64,000 nt of DNA from Tragulus kanchil (GCA_022376925.1 JAIOJX010000025.1:186185801-186249800), one strand, 5' to 3'; counted from the first letter of the stretch, positions 11,524 through 24,159 are shown. Program-made: numbers and translations. Notes: generated by a model from the letters alone, not told the origin.

Positions 11524-11775
11524 TTTATTTTAAAAATTTTTAATTTTGGCCTCTTATTAGTTTTCTATTTATTTCTTTTAATCCATCGTTGTTCTTTGGC
11601 CTGTGTGGGCCTCCCATTGCGGTGGCCTCTCTCGCTCCAGAGCTCCGACTCGGTCATTGGACACATCGGTCCAGCCGCTCCGCGGCACGTGGGATCTTCC
11701 CGGGCCGGGGATGGAACCGGCGCCCCTTGCACTGCAAGGCGGACTCTCTACCCACTGGACCACCAGGGAAGCCCT
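11524..11775 (-). mobile_element. CHR-type tRNA-derived SINE
   Basis: Starts in the A-tail complement, then aattttggcctcttattag. It carries ggcctcccattgcggtggcc and gaaccggcgccccttgcact and ends precisely at the head complement ctggaccaccagggaagccc. A short internal deletion replaces part of the body seen at 9340. Confidence 0.9.
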
Positions 11776-11954
11776 GGTCCTTGGTTTTGGCCCTGGCTCA
11801 CCCAGTGTCCAGCGCAGGGAACGTGCTCGAGGAGTCCGAGCTGAACGAGTGAATGGAGCGCCTGCGGGTCGGCCGGGCCTCCCCGCCCCCGTGCCTGCTG
11901 GGTCTGGCGCTGCCGTGAGCCCTGCCCAGCCGACGCTTCTTGCCAGGTGGCGGA

Positions 11955-14212
11955 CAAGGCCTGCCCTTCCGGGTCCGGCTGGGGTTGCTAAGTGTGCAGG
12001 CCCCGGGTGCTCCCAAAGGCCCCACATCGGTCTCGGTCCCCGTCCTGGCCGCCGGCTCTGAGCGCTGAGTCGGTGTCTCTGAGGCGCGGCCTCTGGTCCG
12101 CATGGCGGCGGAGGTGGTGAGCCCGCGGGGCGAGAGGTGCTCCCCGCCGCCCGCGCCTCCTCCCCGGCACTGAGACGGACCTGCGACCGAGCTCTCTCCG
12201 CTCCTCCCCACCTCACCGCCCCCCACAGAGGAGGAGCTGGGGCTCCGGGGAGCGGCGGCCGTCCACGCGGCGGGCAGGGTCAGGGTCAGGGTCTGGACGT
12301 GGGTCCGTGTGGCTGGGTGGCTCAGCCTGGACAGGGTCAGGGGTCTCTGCTGGGGACCTGATCCGGCCCCACAGGTCGCACTTCCTGTCTCCGGTGCTGG
12401 GAGCAGAGGAGGGAGTGCGCTCCCAGCACGAGGGAGCTGTCCCGGCATGGGGACTGGCTCCCTGCCGGGCGCACAGGAGGTGCACAGGTAGCTGAGGGGA
12501 CAGAGTCACAGCTCTGCGGTGAGGGTCGGCCGTCTCGTTACCTGAGCAGAGTACGCGGCCCTCCGGGGAGCCCGCCCAGCGTCACGGGGTGAGGACCCCT
12601 CCCGGGCCGACAACAAGGGCCTGCAGTGCATAGTGTGCCGCACGAGGACGCCCCGGGTCAGCGCTTCCCGCGGGCTCCGGACGCGCAGCGAGGCAGCCCC
12701 AGGCCACCCCGTCTGCCCCCTCTCCCCACGCGCGTCCCCGAGGCAGCGCCTCTGAGCCGTCACTCACGGTAACCCGATCAGCGCAGGACAAGGATCTGAG
12801 GCACCGAGACAAGAGACGTCTTAATTAGCGGCTTTTCCGGAGCAGCCGGAGCCCCAGACGTCTCTTTACTCGTCTGAGCCGGAAACCCAGGCTTCTCGGC
12901 GGGGCTGCCGGGCGCTGGCTCCTCGCCGTGCGGCCCACCACGCGTGTGCAGGCATGGCCGTGGCCCGCGGGGCCGAGGGCTCGTGTCTGGTGTCCACCTG
13001 GCCCGGGACACGCATCGCCTGCTTTCTGCAGGTGCAGCGTGAGCTCCCAGCTGCAGGGGCGGTCCCACGGGGAGCCATGGCTGGGTCCGTGCAAGGCCTG
13101 CCCTTCCGGGTCCGGCTGGGGTTGCTAAGTGTGCAGGCCCCGGGTGCTCCCAAAGGCCCCACATCGGTCTCGGTCCCCGTCCTGGCCGCCGGCTCTGAGC
13201 GCTGAGTCGGTGTCTCTGAGGCGCGGCCTCTGGTCCGCATGGCGGCGGAGGTGGTGAGCCCGCGGGGCGAGAGGTGCTCCCCGCCGCCCGCGCCTCCTCC
13301 CCGGCACTGAGACGGACCTGCGACCGAGCTCTCTCCGCTCCTCCCCACCTCACCGCCCCCCACAGAGGAGGAGCTGGGGCTCCGGGGAGCGGCGGCCGTC
13401 CACGCGGCGGGCAGGGTCAGGGTCAGGGTCTGGACGTGGGTCCGTGTGGCTGGGTGGCTCAGCCTGGACAGGGTCAGGGGTCTCTGCTGGGGACCTGATC
13501 CGGCCCCACAGGTCGCACTTCCTGTCTCCGGTGCTGGGAGCAGAGGAGGGAGTGCGCTCCCAGCACGAGGGAGCTGTCCCGGCATGGGGACTGGCTCCCT
13601 GCCGGGCGCACAGGAGGTGCACAGGTAGCTGAGGGGACAGAGTCACAGCTCTGCGGTGAGGGTCGGCCGTCTCGTTACCTGAGCAGAGTACGCGGCCCTC
13701 CGGGGAGCCCGCCCAGCGTCACGGGGTGAGGACCCCTCCCGGGCCGACAACAAGGGCCTGCAGTGCATAGTGTGCCGCACGAGGACGCCCCGGGTCAGCG
13801 CTTCCCGCGGGCTCCGGACGCGCAGCGAGGCAGCCCCAGGCCACCCCGTCTGCCCCCTCTCCCCACGCGCGTCCCCGAGGCAGCGCCTCTGAGCCGTCAC
13901 TCACGGTAACCCGATCAGCGCAGGACAAGGATCTGAGGCACCGAGACAAGAGACGTCTTAATTAGCGGCTTTTCCGGAGCAGCCGGAGCCCCAGACGTCT
14001 CTTTACTCGTCTGAGCCGGAAACCCAGGCTTCTCGGCGGGGCTGCCGGGCGCTGGCTCCTCGCCGTGCGGCCCACCACGCGTGTGCAGGCATGGCCGTGG
14101 CCCGCGGGGCCGAGGGCTCGTGTCTGGTGTCCACCTGGCCCGGGACACGCATCGCCTGCTTTCTGCAGGTGCAGCGTGAGCTCCCAGCTGCAGGGGCGGT
14201 CCCACGGGGAGC
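11955..14212. repeat. Direct duplication 1 (two ~1121-bp copies)
   Basis: Copy A 11955-13075 and copy B 13092-14212 have a period of 1137 and look identical throughout; 16 bases (13076-13091) lie between them. Content is GC-rich single-copy DNA with frequent CpG, no recognised repeat or exon. Boundaries carry no target-site duplication or element terminus. Most likely an unmerged contig overlap; a real tandem duplication is the alternative. Confidence 0.95.
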
Positions 14213-15657
14213 GCGGTCCGGGGCAGCAAGGTTGGCCGGTGCTGTGGACCGTCCAGCAGTGATTCCAGACCTGCGGTCAGAGCCCGCGGAGCCTGCCGCG
14301 GGAGGGGCAGGCCGTGCCTGGGTTCCTGGGGAGCGCTGCTGGTCCTCAGCTGGTGACGGACCCGGAGAAGTCACCCCCGCGCCCCCGGTAGCCCAGAGCC
14401 GACGCGCCTGGCAGGGGCTCCCGACGGGCCTTGGAGACGGAGGAGGTCCGAGGCAGGCGAGCCGAAGAGGAGGTCCGAGCAGGAACGGGACAGAGCAGGC
14501 GAGGCCCAGCCGCGTGCGGGCCCAGCAGGAGAAGTCCACACCCCTCCACGCCCGCGGCAGACGCCTGACCGCGCACAGCCCGTCCAGCCCGATGGCCGAC
14601 ACCGACTCGGCCCAGCCCTGTCTTAAGAGGAGCCCAAGGCCGGGCGGAAAGCGCTACGGGAAAGGGCTGAACACGGCTCAAGCGTTTGCTCATGCTGCAA
14701 ACACCCAGGGCAGTAACACCCACTGTCCACACTGCGTCCACATGAGCGGACGTGGTCCAGGCCTGGACGGGTGCCCTTGGCAGGCGGGTGGCTGGGCGGG
14801 AGGGAGGACCCCTGCTCCGACTTGAAGTCTGGTTCCTGAAAGACCACACAAGTCTGAGCCCCTAACAGCCTCGGGGGTGATGACGAGAACACGGCTGGCC
14901 ACGGGAAGACCCAGGGGAGGCGCGCCACTCAGGCCCGACGCGGGACAGGAGGCCGCGACGCGGGCCCGCTGGGCTTCCTCTCCAGCCGCCGCGTCCACGC
15001 CGGACTCCCAGGGCCTGGGCTGGCGGCTTCCTCTCTGGGGTTCTAGGGCCAGCTCCCGAGGCCTGAGGCCATGTCCAGGGTGGGAGTGTCCACACAACAG
15101 CATCACCCGGGGACCCCCGAGCTGGGGCTGGGAGCATCGCTGGCCATGCCCACGCCCCGCGGAGGGCCCGGGCGAGGCCCGCACAGGCAGCGGGCGGCCA
15201 CGACGGGCGGCGGGCGCGGTCGCCGGGCTCAGCAGGAGGTCACGCCTGAAGGCCGGGGGGCGGCTGGGGAGGGGATGAGCCCCCCACAGAGACATGCTGG
15301 CCGTGCCTAAGGCTGCTGTGGAAGAGGCCTCCCGTGGGCGGGGCGGGGCAGGGGCGGAGGGCTTAGAGAGGACGCTGCTCCCTCGGAGCCTAGGACAGGT
15401 CCCGGGGCCCCTCCTGGCCCCGAGGACGCCATCTGTGCTCCCGTGCACCGACCGCTGCACCCAGGGTCCGGGCGGGACCTCTCGAGAGCGGCTGAGGTCA
15501 CGCCCTCTGCCCTGTCCAGATGGGCCGGGCTGACCCCGTCCGCGGCAGGAGAGGACAATGGCCGCTGTTGTCAGCCGGTCGCCCTCGGCCACATTCTCCA
15601 GGGGCCTAGTGACCCTGAACAGGGGCCGGGAAGAGGTCCCTGCTGACTCAGCGCGAT
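14213..15657. other. GC-rich single-copy DNA
   Basis: No recognised repeat. The 575-codon minus-strand open frame spanning 14690-16417 reads across into duplication 2 and has no domain, so it is not supported as a gene. Confidence 0.5.
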
Positions 15658-17842
15658 GTCCACTCGCTAATGAAGGGCCGTTGGAAAGGGCATTGACCTT
15701 GGTCAGCAGGCAGGAGCCCTCCATCCAGGGGGCCGCCGCAGGAGAGAGGAAGGGTGACGCGGTCTTACCTGCCCCCGGCCAGAGCACTCGCCCTGCCACT
15801 CTGGAGGCCACCGCCCCGGGCAGCCAATGTGCACATCCGCCGGGGAGACAGGGCCGGGACGGGGAAGCAGGCTCAGAGTCAAGGCGCTCTCCCCAGTGAT
15901 GAGGAAAGAGGCCGCACAATGACAGTGACCACAGCCGGGTGGTGGGAGGACGGCGTGGCCTTAACCCAACCTGGAGGTCAAGGAGGGCTGCCTGGAGGAG
16001 GCGGCGCAGAGCCAGGTCTCCAAGGATGGATGGGATTGGAAAGACGCCGCAGAAGAAGAAAGGGCTTCCAGATAGGAAGCCGCGTGGACGATGGTCTGGG
16101 GCAGAGAAAGCACGGCAGGTAGTCTGCCATGGCGGCACTGGCTGCCGGGGACTGAGGGAGCCGGCCGGGCGGCACCGAGGGACGGAGCCAGAGAGAGCGT
16201 CATACGTGTGAAAAACACCTGCTCTGGGTTGGAGAGAGGAGAGCGGCTTCCAGGAAGCCCGTGGGGCGTGGCGGAGGGGCCTGGAGAGAGGCGACGCGGG
16301 CGAGGTCTTCGGGGAGGACGGCACAGGAGCCAGAGTGGGTAAAGGCGTGGGCCTGGCGACCGTCCAGGTGGAGGGGCTCCCGGGGACTCGGGATCCGCGG
16401 GCATTAGAGCAGCGCAAGACCGGCCTGGCAGAACCGTGGGGGAGGCCGCCCCAGCTGGAGCCGGAACCCGGGGGCAGGGAGACACACAGCGCAGAGGCAT
16501 GAAATCAGCGGACCGTTCCTCAGGCCGTGGGACACGTGTGAGGCGGGACCCAGACGGGAGGCCGAGGGGCCGTGGGGAGACGCGGCCCCGAGCCGGCGCT
16601 CCAGGCTCCTCAGAGGGAGGGAGGCTGGAGGGGCCCCCTGGAAGGACGGAGGGTCTGGGGTCTGCAGACGTGAGACTGTGCAGCAGGCGAACAGTCTCTG
16701 TGACCTCTGGGGCCCCACAACCAGGGCCAGGGCCTTCCTGCTCAAGCTTGGTCCACTCGCTAATGAAGGGCCGTTGGAAAGGGCATTGACCTTGGTCAGC
16801 AGGCAGGAGCCCTCCATCCAGGGGGCCGCCGCAGGAGAGAGGAAGGGTGACGCGGTCTTACCTACCCCCGGCCAGAGCACTCGCCCTGCCACTCTGGAGG
16901 CCACCGCCCCGGGCAGCCAATGTGCACATCCGCCGGGGAGACAGGGCCGGGACGGGGAAGCAGGCTCAGAGTCAAGGCGCTCTCCCCAGTGATGAGGAAA
17001 GAGGCCGTGACCGCACAATGACAGTGACCACAGCCGGGTGGTGGGAGGACGGCGTGGCCTTAACCCAACCTGGAGGTCAAGGAGGGCTGCCTGGAGGAGG
17101 CGGCGCAGAGCCAGGTCTCCAAGGATGGATGGGATTGGAAAGACGCCGCAGAAGAAGAAAGGGCTTCCAGATAGGAAGCCGCGTGGACGATGGTCTGGGG
17201 CAGAGAAAGCACGGCAGGTAGTCTGCCATGGCGGCACTGGCTGCCGGGGACTGAGGGAGCCGGCCGGGCGGCACCGAGGGACGGAGCCAGAGAGAGCGTC
17301 ATACGTGTGAAAAACACCTGCTCTGGGTTGGAGAGGAGAGCGGCTTCCAGGAAGCCCGTGGGGCGTGGCGGAGGGGCCTGGAGAGAGGCGACGCGGGCGA
17401 GGTCTTCGGGGAGGACGGCACAGGAGCCAGAGTGGGTAAAGGCGTGGGCCTGGCGACCGTCCAGGTGGAGGGGCTCCCGGGGACTCGGGATCCGCGGGCA
17501 TTAGAGCAGCGCAAGACCGGCCTGGCAGAACCGTGGGGGAGGCCGCCCCAGCTGGAGCCGGAACCCGGGGGCAGGGAGACACACAGCGCAGAGGCATGAA
17601 ATCAGCGGACCGTTCCTCAGGCCGTGGGACACGTGTGAGGCGGGACCCAGACGGGAGGCCGAGGGGCCGTGGGGAGACGCGGCCCCGAGCCGGCGCTCCA
17701 GGCTCCTCAGAGGGAGGGAGGCTGGAGGGGCCCCCTGGAAGGACGGAGGGTCTGGGGTCTGCAGACGTGAGACTGTGCAGCAGGCGAACAGTCTCTGTGA
17801 CCTCTGCCCACACCAGGGCCAGGGCCTCCTGCTCAAGCTTGG
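15658..17842. repeat. Direct duplication 2 (two ~1.09-kb copies)
   Basis: Copy A 15658-16750 and copy B 16751-about 17842 abut directly. Differences include a 6-base gain in B near 17008, a 2-base loss near 17330, and several indels in the last ~45 bases of copy A (16705-16750) against B. The excess of differences at the junction end of A is what low-quality contig ends would give. Confidence 0.95.
15960..16085 (-). mobile_element. L2 LINE fragment
   Basis: gtcaaggagggctgcctgga, then gagccaggtctccaaggatg, matches the complement of the well-known L2 3' segment (lagging 'ggcttcctggaggaggt...cttgaaggatg' pattern). A second copy sits at about 17060-17185 through duplication 2. Confidence 0.6.
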
Positions 17843-17954
17843 GCAAAGCCCGAACGCCATGCCACGCAACTGGACACGGTTCTTTTCAGCTCCTATCAAG
17901 GCAGCCCTGCGGGCACTGGCCGGAAAGAGTGACACTCCTCCTTGGTCCCCCGGC

Positions 17955-18035
17955 ACCTGGGAGCTGTGTGACTGCAGACACGTTGCTCTCCCTCTCTGAG
18001 CTCCAGTCCCTTGCCTGTAAGACGTGTTATCTGAC
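17955..18035 (+). mobile_element. MIR fragment
   Basis: ggagctgtgtgactgcagac and cctctctgagctccagtccc follow the MIR core order (tagctgtgtgacc, then cctctctgagcctcagtttcc). Lies in 17843-18167, otherwise featureless. Confidence 0.75.
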
Positions 18036-18167
18036 CTCTGCCCTGCTGGCCTCCCAGGGCCTTTGGGAGTCACGCCTAAAGACACAAACATGCCTTGTGC
18101 TGCCCAGGGATGGCCCCCGTGGTGGCCCGCCCTCCTGCCGGGGGTTTCAAGCTCAGGGAAAGTGTGG

Positions 18168-18342
18168 ATGTTAGTCACTCAGTCGTGTCTGACCTCTTCG
18201 CAACCCGTGGACTGCACCCACCAGGCTCCTCTGTCCGGGGGATTTCCCAGGCAAGAATGCTGGAAGGGAAGCCACTCCCTTCTCCAGGGGAGCTTCCCGA
18301 TCCCGGGACGGAGCCCGAGCCTCCCGCCCTGCAGGCAGGTCT
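18168..18342 (-). mobile_element. Bov-tA SINE
   Basis: Complement of Bov-A: gttagtcactcagtcgtgtc, tggactgcacccaccaggct, ggcaagaatgctggaaggga. It runs to the head complement cctgcaggcagg, which is truncated. Confidence 0.88.
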
Positions 18343-18683
18343 GAGGCACCGGGGAGATCCCACAGGGAGGACAGTTTACAAAACCTGACCACCTGCAGGT
18401 CAAAAAAGGAACCTCAACAAGTTTACGTGGGGAAGCTTCCTACAGACTGTGTCCTCTGACCACAGTGCAGTTTATCAGCAATAAAAGCAGTTTAATAAAC
18501 GTACAGATAAGTCTGCTCATGGGGTCGCGAGAGTCGGACGTACCTTATCGACTGAGCAACAACAGCATGTAAGTCTGTGAACTTCAGAGGCAGTCCTGAG
18601 AATCGTATGTGCTAAAGAGGAAAATACAGATTACTTAACGTTGAATGGACACAAGGGTAGGACGTAGAAGCTTTCTGGGTGGT

Positions 18684-19016
18684 ACTTCCCTGGTGGTCCA
18701 GTGGAGAAGAATCCGCCTGCCAGCGCAGGGGACGTGCGCTCCATCCCTGGCCTGGGAATTCCACACACCCTGGAGCAACTAAGCCCATGTGCCACACCGA
18801 CGGGAGCCCACACCCCAAACTCCTGGTGCCCGATCCCCCAAGGACCGCGAGCGGCCACTACCGAAGCCTGCGTGTGAAGAGCCCGTGCTCTGAAACCAGA
18901 AGCCACCACCGTGGGATGGCCGTGCCTCCCAGAACGAAGCCCAGGTCCTACTCACGCCGCTAGAGAAAGCCTGTACACGGCAGTGAAGACCCGGCAGAGC
19001 TGATAAATAAATAGCA
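18684..19016 (+). mobile_element. CHR-type SINE inserted in the L1
   Basis: Begins acttccctggtggtccagtg and shows gaatccgcctgccagcgcag and gcaactaagcccatgtgcca (long CHR-2-like body). The end is gctgataaataaatagc. About 330 bases, near full length. Confidence 0.9.
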
Positions 19017-19776
19017 AAGAAAAGAAAACAAATGTTTCCCAGTGTGTACCTAAACTGGTCTTTGGAGGTGTATTTACAAACTATGTATTATCACAAAACA
19101 AGAAAACCTAAAAATACATAAGCAGCCTGTTAAACTAAAGGAAATAACAGGAGAATGATAATAACTGCAAAGAATACTCAAGAAAAAAAGCCAATCTGAG
19201 TAGAAACTGATTAAAAGGCAATGGAGAAAAACAGAAAAGATCAACAAGAGCCAACCGTGGTTCCCTGAGGAAGTAAGAGAGGAAAGTCGCTAGTAAAACC
19301 AGACAGGAAGAAGGCGCTACAGAGAAGCAGCCCCAGAATGAAGAAGGGAACGTGACAGAGGTGCACACGCGTTCACAGGTTGTAGAAGAATACTGCGATC
19401 AGCTTTGTGCCAATCCATTTCATGTGGAAGTAAGTGGGCAATTTTGGCGGGGTTGGAGCAGCAGAAAATTACAAAACCTGACCACCTGCAGGTCAAAAAG
19501 GGAAGCTCAACAAGGTTACGTGGGGGAGCTTCCTACAGACTGTGTCCTCTGACCACAGTGCAGTTTATCAGCAATAAAAGCAGTTTAATAAACGTACAGA
19601 TAAGTCTGCTCATGGGGTCGCGAGAGTCGGACGTACCTTATCGACTGAGCAACAACAGCATGTAAGTCTGTGAACTTCAGAGGCAGTCCTGAGAATCGTA
19701 TGTGCTAAAGAGGAAAATACAGATTACTTAACGTTGAATGGACACAAGGGTAGGACGTAGAAGCTTTCTGGGTGGT

Positions 19777-20109
19777 ACTTCCCTGGTGGTCCAGTGGAGA
19801 AGAATCCGCCTGCCAGCGCAGGGGACGTGCGCTCCATCCCTGGCCTGGGAATTCCACACACCCTGGAGCAACTAAGCCCATGTGCCACACCGACGGGAGC
19901 CCACACCCCAAACTCCTGGTGCCCGATCCCCCAAGGACCGCGAGCGGCCACTACCGAAGCCTGCGTGTGAAGAGCCCGTGCTCTGAAACCAGAAGCCACC
20001 ACCGTGGGATGGCCGTGCCTCCCAGAACGAAGCCCAGGTCCTACTCACGCCGCTAGAGAAAGCCTGTACACGGCAGTGAAGACCCGGCAGAGCTGATAAA
20101 TAAATAGCA
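19777..20109 (+). mobile_element. CHR-type SINE, copy within duplication 3
   Basis: Same element as at 18684, repeated base for base through duplication 3. It is not an independent insertion. Confidence 0.9.
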
Positions 20110-20831
20110 AAGAAAAGAAAACAAATGTTTCCCAGTGTGTACCTAAACTGGTCTTTGGAGGTGTATTTACAAACTATGTATTATCACAAAACAAGAAAAC
20201 CTAAAAATACATAAGCAGCCTGTTAAACTAAAGGAAATAACAGGAGAATGATAATAACTGCAAAGAATACTCAAGAAAAAAAGCCAATCTGAGTAGAAAC
20301 TGATTAAAAGGCAATGGAGAAAAACAGAAAAGATCAACAAGAGCCAACCGTGGTTCCCTGAGGAAGTAAGAGAGGAAAGTCGCTAGTAAAACCAGACAGG
20401 AAGAAGGCGCTACAGAGAAGCAGCCCCAGAATGAAGAAGGGAACGTGACAGAGGTGCACACGCGTTCACAGGTTGTAGAAGAATACTGCGATCAGCTTTG
20501 TGCCAATCCATTTCATGTGGAAGTAAGTGGGCAATTTTCTTGAAAATACATCAATTACCAAAATTAAGTCACAGTGAAAGAGACGATATGGGCAAGCCAC
20601 GCAGGAGGCGGACTGATTAGCAAAACTGTGCGCCTCCCAACAGCAAAGAGCTACCGGCTCACAAAGCATCACAGCCAGGCATCCGACCTTCAGGGACCAG
20701 CCCAGCCCCGGCGTGCGCCCTCTGCTTCATCGAGCGTGGCAGGAGGCGGGGAGCAAACGGAAAATCAATTCACTGTCTGAGACTGGGGTAACCTAAGGCC
20801 CAACGCTCAGCGACAACTCATAAACAGACGT

Positions 20832-21119
20832 GGGCTTCCCCGGTGGTCCAGTGGTCAGGAATCCACCTGCCAGTGCAGGGGACACAGGTTCCGTCCTTCG
20901 TCTGAGAAGGTCCCACACGCTCGGGGGGACTAAGTGCAGGCACCACGAGCACTGACGCCTGCGTGCCGAGAGCCCCTGAGCAGCAGCAGGAGAAGCCACG
21001 GCAGCAAGAAGCCCGAGCATGGCAACCGGAGCACCCCGCTCACCACAGCGGGAGGACGCCAGCACTCCGCAGCGCAAACTGCGTGCAGCCAATAATGAAT
21101 CAATAGATAATGATTTTCA
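20832..21119 (+). mobile_element. CHR-type SINE
   Basis: gggcttccccggtggtccag head, gaatccacctgccagtgcag, and a long CHR-2-like body with repeated 'aagcc' motifs. It ends directly against a second SINE. Repeated at 21916-22203. Confidence 0.88.
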
Positions 21120-21412
21120 GGGCTTCCCTGGTGGTCCAGTGGGTAAGGACACTGCCTTGCAGTGCAAGGGGCGCTGGTTCGATCCCTGGCCCAGGAATAT
21201 CCCACGTGCCACGGAGCAGCTGGACTGGTGTGTCCAACTACCGAGCTGGAGTTCTGGAGCGCATGCGCCCAGGGCTGGTGCTCTGCGACGAGAGAGGTCA
21301 CTGTGATGGGAGGCCCACACAGTCCAAAGAACAAAGATGGACGAAAATAGATAAATGAAAGACCAATAAAAGAGGCCAAAATTAAAAAAAAAAACTAATA
21401 AATAAATAATGA
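21120..21412 (+). mobile_element. CHR-type SINE (variant with 'ggccaaaatt' tail)
   Basis: Well-preserved: ggcttccctggtggtccagt, box-B region ggttcgatccctggcccagg, body ggagcgcatgcgcccagggc, end gaccaataaaagaggccaaa and A-rich tail. It sits head-to-tail behind the previous SINE. Confidence 0.93.
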
Positions 21413-21915
21413 TTTAAAAAAATAAACAAAAGACATTATACCGACTTTAATTGTAAACATAGGCGCAAAAAAAAAGAAACTAAAGGGGAAGACTTGCAAA
21501 TCAAATCTAGCAATGTGGTAAGAGAACTTCCAGTTGTTTAGTTCATCCCATACGTGCAAGGAGAGTTCTCAATCCAGTGATAAGCAATGGCACATGGAGA
21601 GATGAAAGTAGGAGGGATGTAAAAAATCCATTAGGTCATTTTAAGAGATGTCAAACTAGTATTCAATAGAATTCATTCACTGGTTGCTTCATTTTCAAAA
21701 TAAGTAACTATGAATAGAATGAAAATTCCCCATTAGGATATAGTTAGACAAAGTCTAGGTTGAGCAGCCAAACAAAGGGACCAGCCCAGCCCCGGCGTGC
21801 GCCCTCTGCTTCATCGAGCGTGGCAGGAGGCGGGGAGCAAACGGAAAATCAATTCACTGTCTGAGACTGGGGTAACCTAAGGCCCAACGCTCAGCGACAA
21901 CTCATAAACAGACGT

Positions 21916-22203
21916 GGGCTTCCCCGGTGGTCCAGTGGTCAGGAATCCACCTGCCAGTGCAGGGGACACAGGTTCCGTCCTTCGTCTGAGAAGGTCCCAC
22001 ACGCTCGGGGGGACTAAGTGCAGGCACCACGAGCACTGACGCCTGCGTGCCGAGAGCCCCTGAGCAGCAGCAGGAGAAGCCACGGCAGCAAGAAGCCCGA
22101 GCATGGCAACCGGAGCACCCCGCTCACCACAGCGGGAGGACGCCAGCACTCGGCAGCGCAAACTGCGTGCAGCCAATAATGAATCAATAGATAATGATTT
22201 TCA
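21916..22203 (+). mobile_element. CHR-type SINE, copy within duplication 4
   Basis: Second copy of the element at 20832, generated by duplication 4. Confidence 0.88.
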
Positions 22204-22496
22204 GGGCTTCCCTGGTGGTCCAGTGGGTAAGGACACTGCCTTGCAGTGCAAGGGGCGCTGGTTCGATCCCTGGCCCAGGAATATCCCACGTGCCACGGAG
22301 CAGCTGGACTGGTGTGTCCAACTACCGAGCTGGAGCTCTGGAGCGCATGCGCCCAGGGCTGGTGCTCTGCGACGAGAGAGGTCACTGTGATGGGAGGCCC
22401 ACACAGTCCAAAGAACAAAGATGGACGAAAATAGATAAATGAAAGACCAATAAAAGAGGCCAAAATTAAAAAAAAAAACTAATAAATAAATAATGA
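22204..22496 (+). mobile_element. CHR-type SINE (variant), copy within duplication 4
   Basis: Second copy of the element at 21120, with one or two substitutions. Confidence 0.92.
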
Positions 22497-22866
22497 TTTA
22501 AAAAAATAAACAAAAGACATTATACCGACTTTAATTGTAAACATAGGCGCAAAAAAAAAGAAACTAAAGGGGAAGACTTGCAAATCAAATCTAGCAATGT
22601 GGTAAGAGAACTTCCAGTTGTTTAGTTCATCCCATACGTGCAAGGAGAGTTCTCAATCCAGTGATAAGCAATGGCACATGGAGAGATGAAAGTAGGAGGG
22701 ATGTAAAAAATCCATTAGGTCATTTTAAGAGATGTCAAACTAGTATTCAATAGAATTCATTCACTGGTTGCTTCATTTTCAAAATAAGTAACTATGAATA
22801 GAATGAAAATTCCCCATTAGGATATAGTTAGACAAAGTCTAGGTTGAGCAGCCAAACAAAGGGACC

Positions 22867-23257
22867 CAAAGGCATCAGGACGAGATGGAGTCTGTCCCTG
22901 TGACAGGAAACAGTGCAGAGAGAGCAGGGTGACTGGTCAGACAGGCGGCTCTGCTCGCCCAGCTCAGCCGGGGACGCGGGCTCCCACGGGCTGTGGTCCT
23001 TGCCCATCCAGTCCACGCGGGCTCACCAGTACCATCACCATTTCCACAGAGAAGGAAAATGACACAAAGCTTGTACATATCGCTTCTTGGGCATGGGGTC
23101 CACCAACACTGGAAAATATACTTCCCATCTGACATCTGCAAGCCCTGCCAAAGTAGTTCTACTACCAGAAGGAAAAGTTAAGGGAGAACGGGTCGCCAGG
23201 GGCAATGTGCAGGCTCTACTATAGCCAATAAAAGTTATCTACCAAAAATATAGAGCA
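22867..23257. other. Unassigned stretch between L1 pieces
   Basis: Mixed composition. The last part (tatagccaataaaagttatc) could be L1; the GC-richer first half (22870-23030) is not recognised. Confidence 0.4.
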
Positions 23258-23532
23258 GGGCTTCCCTGGTGGTCCAGTGGGCGGAGAGTCCGCCTTGCAG
23301 TGCAAGGGGCACCAGTTCGACCCCTGGTCTGGGCGGCTCCCACGTGCCGTGGAGCAGCTGGCCCGGCGTGTCCCATTGCGAGCCAGTGCTCTAGAGCACA
23401 TGCGCCCGGAGCCAGTGCTCTGCGGCGAGAGGGGCCGCTGCAGTGGGAGGCCCACACAGGCCAAAAGAATCAAGGATAGATGCAAATAAATAAATGAAGA
23501 ACCAATAAAAGAGGCCAAAGTTAAAAATATAG
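23258..23532 (+). mobile_element. CHR-type SINE (variant with 'ggccaaagtt' tail)
   Basis: gggcttccctggtggtccag, ccttgcagtgcaaggggcac, body gagcacatgcgcccggagcc, end aaccaataaaagaggccaaa. Full length. Confidence 0.93.
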
Positions 23533-24159
23533 AGAGTGCAGACACCATGCTGAGTCATGACATTTTTCATGTATTTCATCAAAGTCGGGATCGAGGCAGG
23601 GATGTCCTCCTCCTCGTTTATGCCCAGCATCACGCTGGTGGACCTAGACAATGCAACAGGACAAGAAGCACATCAAAGAGGCGAGTGCTGGAAAATACTA
23701 TGACTGTTCGCAGAAAACCCCACGTAATTAACAAGCAGATACAAGCAATACAAACAATTACACAGGAGTAGCTCAGCATCAGCCACGGCTGGATGCAAAT
23801 CCTGCAGACTTCCGAGACGCCACCAGGGAGCAATAACAAAATCAGGAGAGGAAAGATCCCCATCTTAAGCAATTCAAACGATCATCTTTAGAACTACAAA
23901 GAAGTTATGAACGATAACGCATACGTGGATATAGAGGCTCAGGTCCTAAGACGCCAGTACTCCTATTTGAGCCTATAGAGTCAGTGAACCCATGAGATTT
24001 GGAAAACCAGTATATAAAAGAAATAGAAGGGCTAAGGATCAAAATAACCTTAAAAATTTTAGAAAATGAAAATTTTTATAAAGGATCACTTTAAAATTGT
24101 TACAATTAAGAAAGCACGGGAGTGAGTCGGGACAGAGAGAGCAAACTGGAAACCTCAGA

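Larger units (their letters stand above)
18376..20538. repeat. Direct duplication 3 (two ~1070-bp copies)
   Basis: Copy A 18376-19445 and copy B 19469-20538, period 1093, with 23 unrelated bases between (19446-19468). Substitutions and a one-base shift cluster in the first ~60 bases of copy B (19469-19530); the rest appears identical. Each copy contains the same L1 pieces and CHR SINE. Confidence 0.95.
20693..22866. repeat. Direct duplication 4 (two ~1084-bp copies)
   Basis: Copy A 20693-21776 and copy B 21777-22860 abut, period 1084. The 6-base string gggacc occurs at the start of A, at the start of B and after the end of B. Only isolated substitutions separate the copies (for example near 21067/22151 and 21251/22335), as expected of two alleles. 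The unit contains two CHR SINEs and L1 sequence. Confidence 0.95.

Noticed and set aside
12273..12296. Three TCAGGG units as an interstitial telomeric repeat (again at about 13410)
   Set aside because: Only three variant units in G-rich DNA, and the second occurrence is simply the copy in duplication 1.
14690..16417. 575-codon open frame on the minus strand
   Set aside because: High GC removes stop codons by chance. The frame spans unique DNA, an L2 relic and part of a duplication, with low-complexity proline/serine/arginine content and no domain.
16741..16755. HindIII site at junction 2 as a cloning boundary
   Set aside because: aagctt also occurs at the matching place in copy B (near 17837), so it is part of the native sequence and not a vector join.
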